NCBI GenBank assembly: GCA_963383645.1
Contig: OY726563.1
Location: forward strand, 28,366,821 to 28,430,820
Source of the DNA: Muscardinus avellanarius
Taxonomy: Eukaryota > Chordata > Mammalia > Rodentia > Gliridae
DNA: 64,000 nt
Direction: 5' to 3'
Part shown: in pieces, positions 24,426 to 33,173 of the stretch
Position numbering within the stretch: the stretch's first letter is position 1
How the letters are laid out: every line of letters starts with the position of its first letter
Made by a program: the position numbers and the translations under genes
The notes under the pieces: generated by a model
Told to the model about the DNA's origin: nothing
Databases searched by the model: none
Seen by the model: the letters and a program-made list of their open reading frames with translations, nothing else

Positions 24426-24803
24426 CGCAGCATGCACAGAGAAATATCGCAGAAAATATAAATCAGACGCTTCTCTTAATCAGCAATAACTAGGAGGAAA
24501 AGGGCAACAGGAAGAGGTTGAGCTATAGAAAGGGCCCTATAGTGAAGCAACTAATGTGACCAATCAGAGGGTATGTAATACTGGAGGACGGAGCCTCTTT
24601 AAAACGCAGGAGGTACATAAACAAATGTATCAAAGTAAATCACCAAAGAAGTGTGGGATGGAGGCAGGGGGAGGGAATGGGACGGGGGCTGGAGGAGGGC
24701 TAATTGGATGATGTGTGCTTGTATATCCTCTCAAGTCTTGTACTCCAATGTGATTGATATATGACTACAATGCACCAATTTAAAAAATAAATTAATTTAA
24801 AAA
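24426..24803 (+). other. 3' terminal module of the composite retroposon, L1-like
   Basis: After the VNTR comes a mixed segment, then a G-rich purine tract (24655-24700), then the terminus gtgattgatatatgactaca followed by an A-rich tail with AATAAA-like text. The last 90 bp recur, minus-strand and truncated, at 62040-62120. The purine tract plus A-rich end are typical of L1 3' UTRs, so this module probably recruits L1 machinery (inference). Confidence 0.75.
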
Positions 24804-25454
24804 AAAGTCTATTTTGCTAGATATAAGTATAGCTACGCCTTGTTTCAAGATTTCATTTTCATAGACTATCATTTTCCATCCTTTCACATTAAATCTATAT
24901 ATATATTTGCAAGGGAAGCTATTTTATTGTAGGCTGCATAATATTGAGTCTTATTTCTTAATCCAGTATATAGTCTTTAATTGGAGAATTAAGACACTTA
25001 TGCTTAGGATTGTTATTGAAAGTTTTGTACTTGTTTATGCCATTTCGTTGGATATTTTCTGTTTTCTTTTAATATTCTCTGTTCATTATTCTCCTTAGAC
25101 ATTTGATGGTTCACTGTATTGATAATGTTTGATTCTTTCCTATGTTTAATTTGTGTGTCAGATCTTCAAGTAAGATTTATACTTTTATTGTACTTTTATG
25201 ATGGTATTTATCTTTCTTTTACTTCTAATTGTATAATTCACTGGAACGACTTCTGCATGGATTGCCTAATGGTCATGCATTCCCTTAATTCATGCTTATC
25301 TTGGAAATTTTCTAATTCTCCTTTCATTATGAAGTATTACTTTGTTGGGTATAGCAATATTAATTTGATGGGGTCTTTCTTCAGGATTGAAATATATCAA
25401 TTCTTGGCTTTGCTGGCTTTGAGTTTATGGTGATAATTCTACAGTTAGCCTGAT

Positions 25455-25708
25455 GAGTTTGCCTTTATTTTATTTTATTTTATTTTATTTTATTTTATTT
25501 TATTTTTATGATACTGGGGGTGGAACCCAGGGGCTTTTCTACCTCTGGGCTATACTCCCAGAATTATTTTATGTTTTATTTGGAAACAGGGTCTCACTAA
25601 GTTGCTGAGAGCCTCACTAAGTAGCTGAAGCTGGCTTTGAACCTGTGCAATCTTCCTGTCTCAGCCTCCCAAGCACTGAGATTACAAGCATGTGCTACCA
25701 CACCCGGC
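25455..25708 (-). mobile_element. B1-dID SINE with TTTTA-rich tail
   Basis: Minus-oriented copy: pentanucleotide tail (25465-25506), then gatactgggggtggaaccca and ccaccacacccggc. Long subfamily. Flanking text looks like a diverged duplication (tttgcctttattt versus tgactttacattt). Confidence 0.92.
25465..25506. repeat. (TTTTA)n microsatellite in a SINE tail
   Basis: About eight uninterrupted ttttattttat-type pentamers at the SINE 3' end. Confidence 0.93.
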
Positions 25709-25771
25709 TGACTTTACATTTGACTGAGCACTTCTCTCTTTCAGCTTTAATATTCTTATTTTCTTCCAAAC

Positions 25772-26094
25772 TGATAAGTAAAATAAAAAATTAAATGCGA
25801 GTAAAATAAAAATAAGTGAGTACGGCGGAGTGTGAAAAACACGAGAGAGGTCCGGTACACGTGGCATGTAAAGTTTTAATGGCACGGCTCTCCCGGGGAT
25901 CAGGGCGAGGCACCGTGGGGCCCGCGCGCCTGTCCGAAGCTAGAGGACGCGGGCTCTCCTTTTAAAGGCATGCATCTCGTGAGATGGGGGTTTACTCGCG
26001 GGAACGCCCAATTCTCGCGGGGGTTTCAGCCCCTCCCTTGCCCTGCAGAGGTCATGTGACACAAAGTCACATGAGTGCAGGACCCAACTTAACA
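25772..26094 (-). repeat. 3' LTR of the non-coding LTR element
   Basis: 323-bp terminal repeat. On the minus strand it shows a CACATGAC E-box-like element, a TTTAAAAGG TATA-like box and an ATTAAA polyadenylation-type signal in that order. The palindrome TCTCGCGAGA of the partner LTR reads TCTCGTGAGA here (25975-25984). Confidence 0.95.
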
Positions 26095-27884
26095 TTCCGG
26101 CCTTTTGATGGTAGGGATAATGGATGACGATTGGACCCTCTAGCTTCTTCCTGCTGTCAAGGGGCGTCATCAGGGGCCCCAGGCCGGGAGGAGTCGGGAG
26201 TCCAGTCCCCCAGAAGGGGGTGCAGGTGGGTGCATAGCTGCAGTGCGAATTGGAGGTTACCTGGACAGCTTAGTGATGTGCGCTTGAGGAGGCTTGAACA
26301 GGCAAGGGCTATTAAAGAAAAAAACAAATCATGAGATTGAGCAGGCGACCAAAAAGGAGACTGGTTTACTCAGTACCTGGAGAGCTACCCTGAGCTGGCA
26401 AAGAGGATGGAGGTTGAGGGATCCAGGAGCCATCAGTCTTCAGCCAGGCTGAGTAGGGCCAGCGGCGGGGCCTGGTCTGGAAAGGTGCTCCCCCTGTGTT
26501 GAGGCACCTGGGGATCACCCTTTTCCAAGGGCACTGTTCCAGTGGCCCTCCTGGCCACACGCCGAGCAGTCTGATTGGTAGGCGTGGCTTTGCCCCACTT
26601 GAGGCAGGCTCCTGGAGGTAGTTGTCATTGCAGTCCTCCACACCTAGGTGGCGCTCCAGAGGGCTGAGCCGCCACCGCCAGCCAAAGGGCAGCTACCAGG
26701 GATGTGCTTTTTGGCAAAGTCAAGAGTGTATGCTCCATCTCCGCCTGTTTCTCTCTGGAATTAAAACTTAGATACTATGTTAAGGTTCTGTCAGCTGTGA
26801 TGGACCTATACTCAAAAAGAGCGCGTCCCGGGGCTGGTGTCTGGCAAGAATGGCAACGCAGACTCCCCACGGGCAGAGGGTGTCGCCCCAGCCCCGGCGT
26901 TTCCCACAGCACCTAGGGCGCGCCCACGCGGGCCGCCCAGCAAAATTGCAGTCTGGCGCGGGCCAAGATGGCGACTGTGACATCACCAGGCAGCGACTAC
27001 GCGCCATCACAAAATGGCAGCTGGCGGGAAAATAAATGGAAGCTGATGGGGGAGAGCATTTGGAGGGATACCAGACCGCTTATAAAAGTTCCTAACTATT
27101 CCTGGGCCACCGCAACCTATTTCCTAACTTATATCAAGGCAGACAGGCTCTCAGGGCATCTGCTAGTATAAAGGTTCGACTCCCCATAATTGGTTCGCGG
27201 GCGGAAACGAAGAACAGGAAATGGGCGTCCCCGATTTCCCTGCTCAATCGTTCGGAAACAGAGGTTAAGAGATAGGGAAGAACGTCTTCATTCCTTCTCA
27301 AAACCGGAGGATGACCTGGTCATCCGCAGTGTGGTCCCAGTGGACCAGGGGACAATGGGTCACCAAGCGCTTGGATTTTAAGGTCCCAGTGGACCGGAAG
27401 ACCCAAGTCCGGAACCCGCTAACCAAGGGAAGGAGGCAGTTTACCGGAGTATAGTGATGTCGGCCAGCGCTGGCTGTGACAGAAGCGCTGAGAAGCTGCT
27501 GGGGGCGCGGTGGAGCCAGGGCGCGCGGATGCCGGTGGCTGGTGTGGACGGCACTGGCGGCTGGCGAAGGTGGGATCAGTGGGGGTGCGCAGGCGGCATG
27601 GCTTGCCGGGCCCGCGGCGTGGAGACAAAATGGCTTCCAGGCACGCGCCAGACGCTGAGGCTGGGCCCCGAGGAGCACCGCCAGTGAGCCTGGCTTGGGG
27701 CGGGTGGGGCAAACCGGCCAGAGGTCCCGGCGGTGACCGGAGAACCAAGCTGGAATGGTGCTTTAGGAGGTCCAAGCGGCAGGCAGAGGTCCTGGCCCGC
27801 GCAGGCAGTTGGCAGGCAGAGCAAGTGCCAAGCTGCCTGGCTCGGGCCGGAAAGATGGCCGCCGACTCCTAGGATTGGTTAGGA
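26095..27884 (-). other. Unique GC-rich interior of the LTR element
   Basis: CpG-rich DNA without recognisable retroviral domains. A segment around 27765-27870 (ggaggtccaagcggcaggca onward) is repeated in altered form at 28685-28855. Many overlapping 60-130-codon frames occur on both strands, as expected for GC-rich DNA; none carries a domain I recognise. Confidence 0.6.
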
Positions 27885-28310
27885 GTGGAAAGTGGGAGGG
27901 ATTAAAGATTGTGAGGCCTCCAGTGAGGCCATGAGGTGGGAGGGGTTAAAGATGGCGAGGCCTCCAGTGAGGCCATGAGGTGGGAGGGGTTAAGGATGGC
28001 GAGGCCTCCAGTGAGGCCATGAGGTGGGAGGGGTTAAGGATGGCGAGGCCTCCAGTGAGGCCATGAGGTGGGAGGGGTTAAGGATGGCGAGGCCTCCAGT
28101 GAGGCCATGAGGTGGGAGGGGTTAAGGATGGGGGCCTCCAGTGAGGCCATGAGGTGGGAGGGGTTAAGGATGGGGGCCTCCAGTGAGGCCATGAGGTGGG
28201 AGGGGTTAAGGATGGGGGCCTCCAGTGAGGCCATGAGGTGGGAGGGGTTAAGGATGGCGAGGCCTCCAGTGAGGCCATGAGGTGGGAGGGGTTAAAGATG
28301 GTGGGGCCAA
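27885..28310. repeat. 44-bp minisatellite inside the LTR element, about 9 to 10 copies
   Basis: The unit gaggcctccagtgaggccat plus gaggtgggaggggttaagga recurs at 27913, 27957, 28001, 28045 and 28089, then in a slightly shorter variant missing tggcga, then the full form again. Confidence 0.96.
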
Positions 28311-28869
28311 GATGGCGGCCCCCCAGTGATTCCACGTGTCCAAGATGGCAGGCCAAAGCTGGCGACCCCCCCCCCCAGTAATTCCATGTGGCTGCTTACC
28401 GGAATGGCCAGGCCCAGGCAGCAGGGGTGGGCAGGCACAGGGTGAAGGGCGCCAGGGCACGAGTCCGAGTGGAGGAACCAGCTGGAGCGCGGGCTGGACT
28501 TGGCGGGCTGGGGGCTGTTTAGCAGAGTGGCGGCCGCCTAGATGGAGGAGGCAGGCGGCCTCGGCAGGCGGGTCTAAGCAACGCCAGGCGCGGAGAAGAC
28601 ATAGGCGCGCAGTGTGGCGCAGTCCGCGGGCGGCATGGTCCCATTCCAGCGGCGGGCGGCGTGGGCAGGCGGGAACGGTGGTTTTAGGAGGTCCAAGCAG
28701 CAGGCAGAGGTCCTGGCCCGTGCAGGAGGTCAGTAAGTAGAACAGGTGCCAGCATCACCCAAGGAGCCTGGCTCCGGGCGGGTGGAACTAGCAGCCTGGC
28801 GGCCGGTGGAGCCTGCACACCCCGGCGGTGGTGGCCGCGGAAGATGGCCGCCGGCGCTCCGGAAGAGAG
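28311..28869 (-). other. GC-rich interior of the LTR element between two minisatellites
   Basis: CpG-rich sequence with a C-run near 28366-28376 and a degenerate duplicate (28685-28855) of the interior at 27765-27870. An open frame at 28336-28740 (+) is considered spurious because it is antisense to the element and has no domain. Confidence 0.6.
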
Positions 28870-29160
28870 CACATGGGCGGGAAAAGATGGCCACCGGCTC
28901 TCAGCAGAGCTTGGGGCCGAAAAGATGGCCGTGAGCTCTCAGCAGAGCTCGTGGCTGGAAAGATGGCCGCGAGCTCTCAGCAGAGCCCGGGGCGGGAAGA
29001 AGGCCGCCGGCTCTCCCGGAGAGCGCGGGGCCGGAAAGACGGCCTTGAACTCTCAGCAGAGCGCGGGGCCGAAAAAATGGCCGTGAGCTCTCAGCAGAGC
29101 TCGGGGCTGGAAGAAGGCCGCCGGCTCTCCTGGAGAGCGCGGGGCTGAAAAGATGGCTTA
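28870..29160. repeat. 38-bp minisatellite inside the LTR element, about 8 copies
   Basis: The phrase (g)aaaagatggccg followed by agctctcagcagagc recurs every 37-39 bp (about 28881, 28920, 28957, 28996, 29034, 29071, 29110, 29147). Alternate units read ctctcc(t/c)ggagagcgcgg, hinting at a dimeric higher-order unit. Confidence 0.95.
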
Positions 29161-29356
29161 CGGTCCGGGCAGGCACGGGGCAGCAGCGGCGGCAGTGGTG
29201 GGAGCAACGCCTGCAAGCGGAGCGCTGGTGTGGGACCTCACAGTCGAGCTGCTGGCGGGTCGGAGAGTCCAGGGCTCAAAAAGAGAGTAAAAATAAAAAG
29301 AGAAAACAGAAAAAAAAAAAAAAAAGGAAAAAAAAATGCGGAGGGACCCAAGAGTT

Positions 29357-29373
29357 CTCCCGGTTCGGCACCA
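29357..29373 (-). promoter_or_regulatory. Primer-binding site, tRNA-Phe-like
   Basis: Two bases after the 5' LTR the minus strand reads TGGTGCCGAACCGGGAG. The first ten bases match the complement of the tRNA-Phe 3' end (TGGTGCCGAA); the remainder fits after removing two bases of the standard ACCCGGGA. Match is by memory of the tRNA. Confidence 0.75.
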
Positions 29374-29375
29374 AA

Positions 29376-29699
29376 TGATAAGTAAAATAAAAAATTAAAT
29401 GCGAGTAAAATAAAAATAATGTGCATACGGCGGAGTGTGAAAAACACGAGAGAGGTCCAGTACACGTGGCATGTAAAGTTTTAATGGCACGGCTCTCCCG
29501 GGGATCAGGGCGAGGCACCGTGGGGCCCGCGCGCCTGTCCGAAGCTAGAGGACGCGGGCTCTCCTTTTAAAGGCATGCATCTCGCGAGATGGGGGTTTAC
29601 TCGCGGGAACGCCCAATTCTCGCGGGGGTTTCAGCCCCTCCCTTGCCCTGCAGAGGTCATGTGACACAAAGTCACATGAGTGCAGGACCCAACTTAACA
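29376..29699 (-). repeat. 5' LTR of the non-coding LTR element
   Basis: 324-bp terminal repeat matching 25772-26094 nearly base for base. It keeps the perfect palindrome TCTCGCGAGA at 29580-29589 upstream (minus sense) of the TATA-like box. Being 5', it would drive the element. Confidence 0.95.
29580..29589. promoter_or_regulatory. TCTCGCGAGA palindrome in the 5' LTR
   Basis: A perfect ten-base palindrome known to be bound by BANP (earlier attributed to ZBTB33) at CpG-island promoters. It lies just upstream of the TATA-like box in the element's sense. Confidence 0.6.
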
Positions 29700-29929
29700 C
29701 AAACTTTTGGCAATTTAAGTATAATGTGTTATAGAAAGGTTATTTTATGATCATGTCTACTTTAGGGTCTAAATATGTCCTATTCATGGATATCCATGTT
29801 TCCCCAAGATTTGGGAATTTTTCTGTGATTATTTCATTAAGTAAGTTTTCTATGCTTGTAAATCTTCTCCCTCAGATCAAGCAATGAATTGGATATCTGT
29901 TCTTTTAATGGTTTCTAATTAACAGAAAG

Positions 29930-31050
29930 GAGGATGAAAGAAACAAACTATATATGGGAAAAGTAAAACTCAAATAGTTCAAAAGGTAGATCTAAATGAA
30001 CCATGTAGAAAATGTGTCAATTAATTAGGAAGAAATCACAATTCTAAAACTGAATGTACTAAATAACAGAATCATAAGATAGATGAAGCAAAGATTTTAT
30101 AGAATTAATATAAGAAACAGTAAAGCCACTTTCCAAGTTTGTGATATATTTATTTCTTCTCAGTAACTTATAAAAACAAGTTGACAGAAGACAATAGGCT
30201 GCAAAATATTTAAACAACACTAACAACCAACACAGCCTAATTGACATTTATCAATAATCTCAAAATTTCTGAATACATATTCTCTCCTAATGCACATTGA
30301 TAGTTGCTGGGCAATAAAAATATGTGTCAACAAATTTAAAAAGATTGCAATCACAGATGTATCTGATAAAATCAGACAAAAAATTAGTAACCTAGAAAAT
30401 GTCCCAAACATTGGAATTTAATTAACATACTTCTAAATAACTCATGGATCAAAGAATATATCATGTGTGTGTATGCACATATATGTACACAAACACATGC
30501 ACATGCAAAATAAAAAGTATATCCAACTTAATTCTAATGAAGACACATCATATCAAAATTTGTGGATGGTACTAATGCAATACTTAGAGGACAATTTAGA
30601 ACTTTTTATGCTTATTTCAGAAAATAAATAAGATTTGAAATCAATATTCCCATCTTAAAGCTTTATACTATCTAATTTTAGCATTATCTGTTATGCTGCA
30701 GTAACTAAAATTTTGTGGTAATTTAAGTGGATAGAAAAATAACTCCATAGAGCAGAATACATTATCTAGAAAAAGATTCATACTTCTGTAATCATTTTAA
30801 AGATAGAATTTCTATGCAATTCAATCGAGAAAGGAAAGTATCTACAATAAAGAAAGTTGGAAAAACTTAATAAAAATGAGAAAAATTACATTGTCCTCTT
30901 CTTTATACAAAATGTAAAAATTAATTAGAGCTAGATTAAAACTTAAATACTTAAGCTAAAAATATAAACATTTTTCAAATTACTGAATTTTATTGCAAAC
31001 ATAGAATCAGCAAAGAATTTTTTGAGTGACTACACACAAAAAAATTAAGC
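29930..31050 (+). mobile_element. Old L1, plus strand, internally deleted
   Basis: Text such as tacttctaaataactcatgg then atcaaagaat, and ggacaatttagaacttttta, follows L1 ORF2 (endonuclease end through reverse transcriptase) in plus order, with deletions. Opposite in orientation to the older L1 on its left. All frames are broken. Confidence 0.75.
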
Positions 31051-31056
31051 TTAATG

Positions 31057-31690
31057 TTATGGTTTAAACTTATGAATTGAGGGGTGGGGACTGTCCCTGG
31101 GGACCTCTGTTAGGCTCCTGGAAACTGTTCCCATAAATACGGGTTCTTATCCAGAACTAGGGTGAATATATACTAGTTTGAACTCTTGCTAAAGACTTAA
31201 ACGAATTTATTATTACAAAGATAAAAATACAGGCTGTAACTGTTTTGGCACCATTAGAAAGAGGGAAAGCTAGAACTTAGAGTAAAGCACTACACAAGAG
31301 TGACATAGTGGGATGACTGAAACAAAGTCAGTGGAGTTCAAAAAACAAAACAGCTTTTATAGATATAAAGTCCCCCATCTTGCTCTACCACATAATCCTA
31401 TGACCTAGGTGTAAGTCTGCCCTTAACTCTGTGCAGACCTCTTTTATATACTTATGGGGATTGATGGCCTGGCAAAAAACCCTTCCTGACTAACTATAGG
31501 AATAAGCCTAGATTTCTTTTGTTAAGACCAGAATGATTCACAAGTTCAAGGGCCAAGTGGTATCTGCTCCCCTTTCACAAAGGTCAATGCCCTCCTGCCA
31601 TACTCTTGAGGAATTCTTATGCAAATCTGTTTTTAGAATGTGAAAGTCCTAGGTCTGAACTCCTCTATCCACTTGCTAATTACTTTTAGT
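31057..31690 (-). mobile_element. LTR, minus strand, related to the 33174-34060 LTR
   Basis: Starts tgttatggttt at 31057 and shares ggggactgtccctggggacc, tctgttaggc and the AATAAA-complement region with the reverse complement of the LTR at 33174-34060. The far end is not resolved; a TATA-like region sits near 31360. Confidence 0.65.
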
Positions 31691-31892
31691 GAGGGTACTT
31701 TGCATTATAACAGCTAACTTGAGTGCCTGACAGTAACCAGGCCCTAAGAGCTTTTCTTTATTACAGATCTTAACTCCACTTTCTATAAACCGATTTTTGA
31801 AATATATATTAATAACCAAAACTTCTTTTTTGAATCTTTTTAGGCCATTTCCTAATACTGGTACACTTAAAAGACATAAATTAGGCATCATA

Positions 31893-32428
31893 ATTATTTT
31901 ATTGTAATGGCAAAAGTAAAATGGAGGCAAACTGGAAAGAAAGGAGAAAATACCCTGCAAGATCTGTTCTTTCTTAGAAAAAAAGCCCTCCACTGGCCAC
32001 ACTTTGAATCACAATAGCCCATCTGGCCTGAGGCAATCGTACTCAACAGACCCATACTTTTAAAATCATAATGACCTATCACCCCACCTGAAATTCCTGT
32101 GATTTGTGTTAAACTAAAGAATTCCTTCCTAAAGTCTGACCTTGGGTGGAGCCCAGGCCTCCTTCAGCACCTGACTAGAACAGCAGAACCTTGCATACTG
32201 GATAAGCTAACCGCCAATTTCTGCTTCTGTAAACCTGCTTGCTTAATAGATGACTCACTCTCTTGTGATTTTCTCCCTTATAAACCCCTACCCCTGGCCA
32301 GTCAGTGCACCCCTCTAGTCAGATTTCTGGACTGAGGTTACTGCCACTGGCCAGCTAATAAAGGCTTCAACTGGCATATTCCCTTGGACTCTCGAGTCTC
32401 TCATTTCTCACTAAACCTGCATACAACA
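31893..32428 (+). mobile_element. LTR, plus strand, start uncertain
   Basis: The right half has classic LTR order: a TATA-like cttataaaccc near 32278, ctgccactggccagctaataaaggcttc with the AATAAA signal near 32358, then cttggactctcgagtctc and a terminal acaaca at 32428. The left edge near 31893 is a guess. Probably ERV1-type. Confidence 0.65.
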
Positions 32429-32525
32429 TTAAAAATTTTAGTAATCATCTTTATGAAAATAAATATACAAGACAGGGTGGAAGTCTTAGTAACACACAAA
32501 TCTGACAGAAAGCTTGTGCCTATAA

Positions 32526-32995
32526 TGTACCAGTATTGGAAATGGCCAAGGAAGATTTGAGAAAGCTCTGATTATTAATATATTTCAAAAGAAAATAATT
32601 GATATATTTCAAAAATAGTTGTATCAAAATGGCAGCAGACATGGGTAAGGGGCAAATCTGTGCAAGGACTTGATCTCTGCGTAAAACAGGTAGCTATTTC
32701 AATGTAAATTAACCTAGCTCAAAATAATTAACAAGTCAATAGAGGAGAGCTAGGGCTTCCCCTTTCTAAAGACAGATCTACATGATGATCTAGGGAGGAT
32801 GGGGCAGGGTTTGACCTTGCCCTTCAAGAAAGGAGATGCCTTGCCACACCTTCCAAGCTATGCATATTTATTCTTAGCAGAGGACAAGGATGCATGGTTG
32901 TTCTGTTTGTGTGATTGTGTTGGGGGAATTACTTCTCCACACACACACACCGAACACATTTCACCGCAACATATAACATATAAAAATCTTTAAAA
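32526..32995 (+). mobile_element. Truncated LTR, first of a tandem pair
   Basis: Begins tgtaccagtattggaaatgg and parallels the LTR starting at 33174 for about 340 bp (including ctaaagacagatctacatga), then diverges into a segment with a short CA run. It lacks the AATAAA region and terminus. Confidence 0.75.
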
Positions 32996-33009
32996 GATGA
33001 CTAACAAAA

Positions 33010-33173
33010 ATAGAATCTAGGCATAGTGGCACATGGCTGTAATCTCTGTACACGGTAGACTGAGATACAAGGATTGCATGTTGGAGGTCAGTCTCTGCAA
33101 CTTAGCAAACCCTTTTTCAAAATAAATATTTAAAAGGACTGAGTGCATAGCTCAAAGGTAAAATTTCCCTAGG
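33010..33173 (+). mobile_element. B1-dID SINE, diverged and 3'-truncated by an LTR
   Basis: Starts tctaggcatagtggcacatg and runs into the ID half (tgcatagctcaaaggtaaaa), ending abruptly at ccctagg where the LTR at 33174 begins. Confidence 0.8.

Larger units (their letters stand above)
19914..24803 (+). mobile_element. 4.9 kb composite VNTR retroposon (SVA-like architecture)
   Basis: A perfect 14-bp duplication, aaagtctattttgc, lies at 19900-19913 and 24804-24817. The insertion site reads TT|AAAG, a good L1-endonuclease target, and the 3' end is A-rich. Order of parts: 125-bp GC-rich tandem repeats (19914-20580), an unrecognised module (20581-21064), a 100-bp-unit VNTR (21065-24425), and a 3' part with a G-rich purine tract and a TATA/A-rich terminus (24426-24803). 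These features show it was copied by L1 machinery in one event. It has no reverse transcriptase and no convincing long protein, so it must be non-autonomous. I do not recognise the family. An alternative is a highly rearranged L1 whose coding part was replaced by repeats. Confidence 0.9.
25772..29699 (-). mobile_element. Non-coding LTR retroelement with paired LTRs, IAP-like
   Basis: Two nearly identical LTRs (25772-26094, 323 bp; 29376-29699, 324 bp) flank 3281 bp of internal DNA. The 5-bp duplication caaac sits at 25767-25771 and 29700-29704. On the minus strand each LTR begins TGTTAAGTTGGG and ends TTACTTATCA. After the 5' LTR comes TTTGGTGCCGAACCGGGAG (29375-29357), a primer site closest to tRNA-Phe, the primer type of rodent IAPs, but two bases shorter. 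A purine-rich AAAAGGCCGGAA precedes the 3' LTR. No gag, pro, pol or env text is seen; the interior is GC-rich unique DNA and minisatellites. It must have been mobilised by another element's proteins. By eye the LTRs differ by about four substitutions and one indel, so the insertion is fairly recent. Confidence 0.93.
13446..29930 (-). mobile_element. Ancient L1, minus strand, split by about ten later insertions
   Basis: Surviving pieces, in order from L1 3' to 5', are: 13446-14211 (3' UTR, then reverse transcriptase region); 17302-17337 plus 17766-18380; 18594-18635; 19374-19490; 19707-19913; 24818-25454; 25709-25771; and 29705 to about 29930. They align in L1 order with known L1 minus-strand text, for example atttattgatttgcatatat near 13900, tttggtcttctctctttttc near 17800 and attttgtcttaaagtctatt near 19895. 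Sequence is continuous across each insertion once the duplication is removed; for instance the text at 25771 resumes at 29705. No coding capacity remains. The exact L1 subfamily was not determined. Confidence 0.8.

Noticed and set aside
26131..29176. Dense cluster of GC-rich frames resembling a gene-rich CpG island
   Set aside because: The whole interval is the interior of an LTR element with clear terminal repeats and duplication; frames overlap on both strands and follow minisatellites.
29930..31050. Twin-primed continuation of the ancient minus-strand L1
   Set aside because: The plus-strand piece covers ORF2 regions already present in the minus-strand piece, so it is a separate insertion and not an inverted 5' part.
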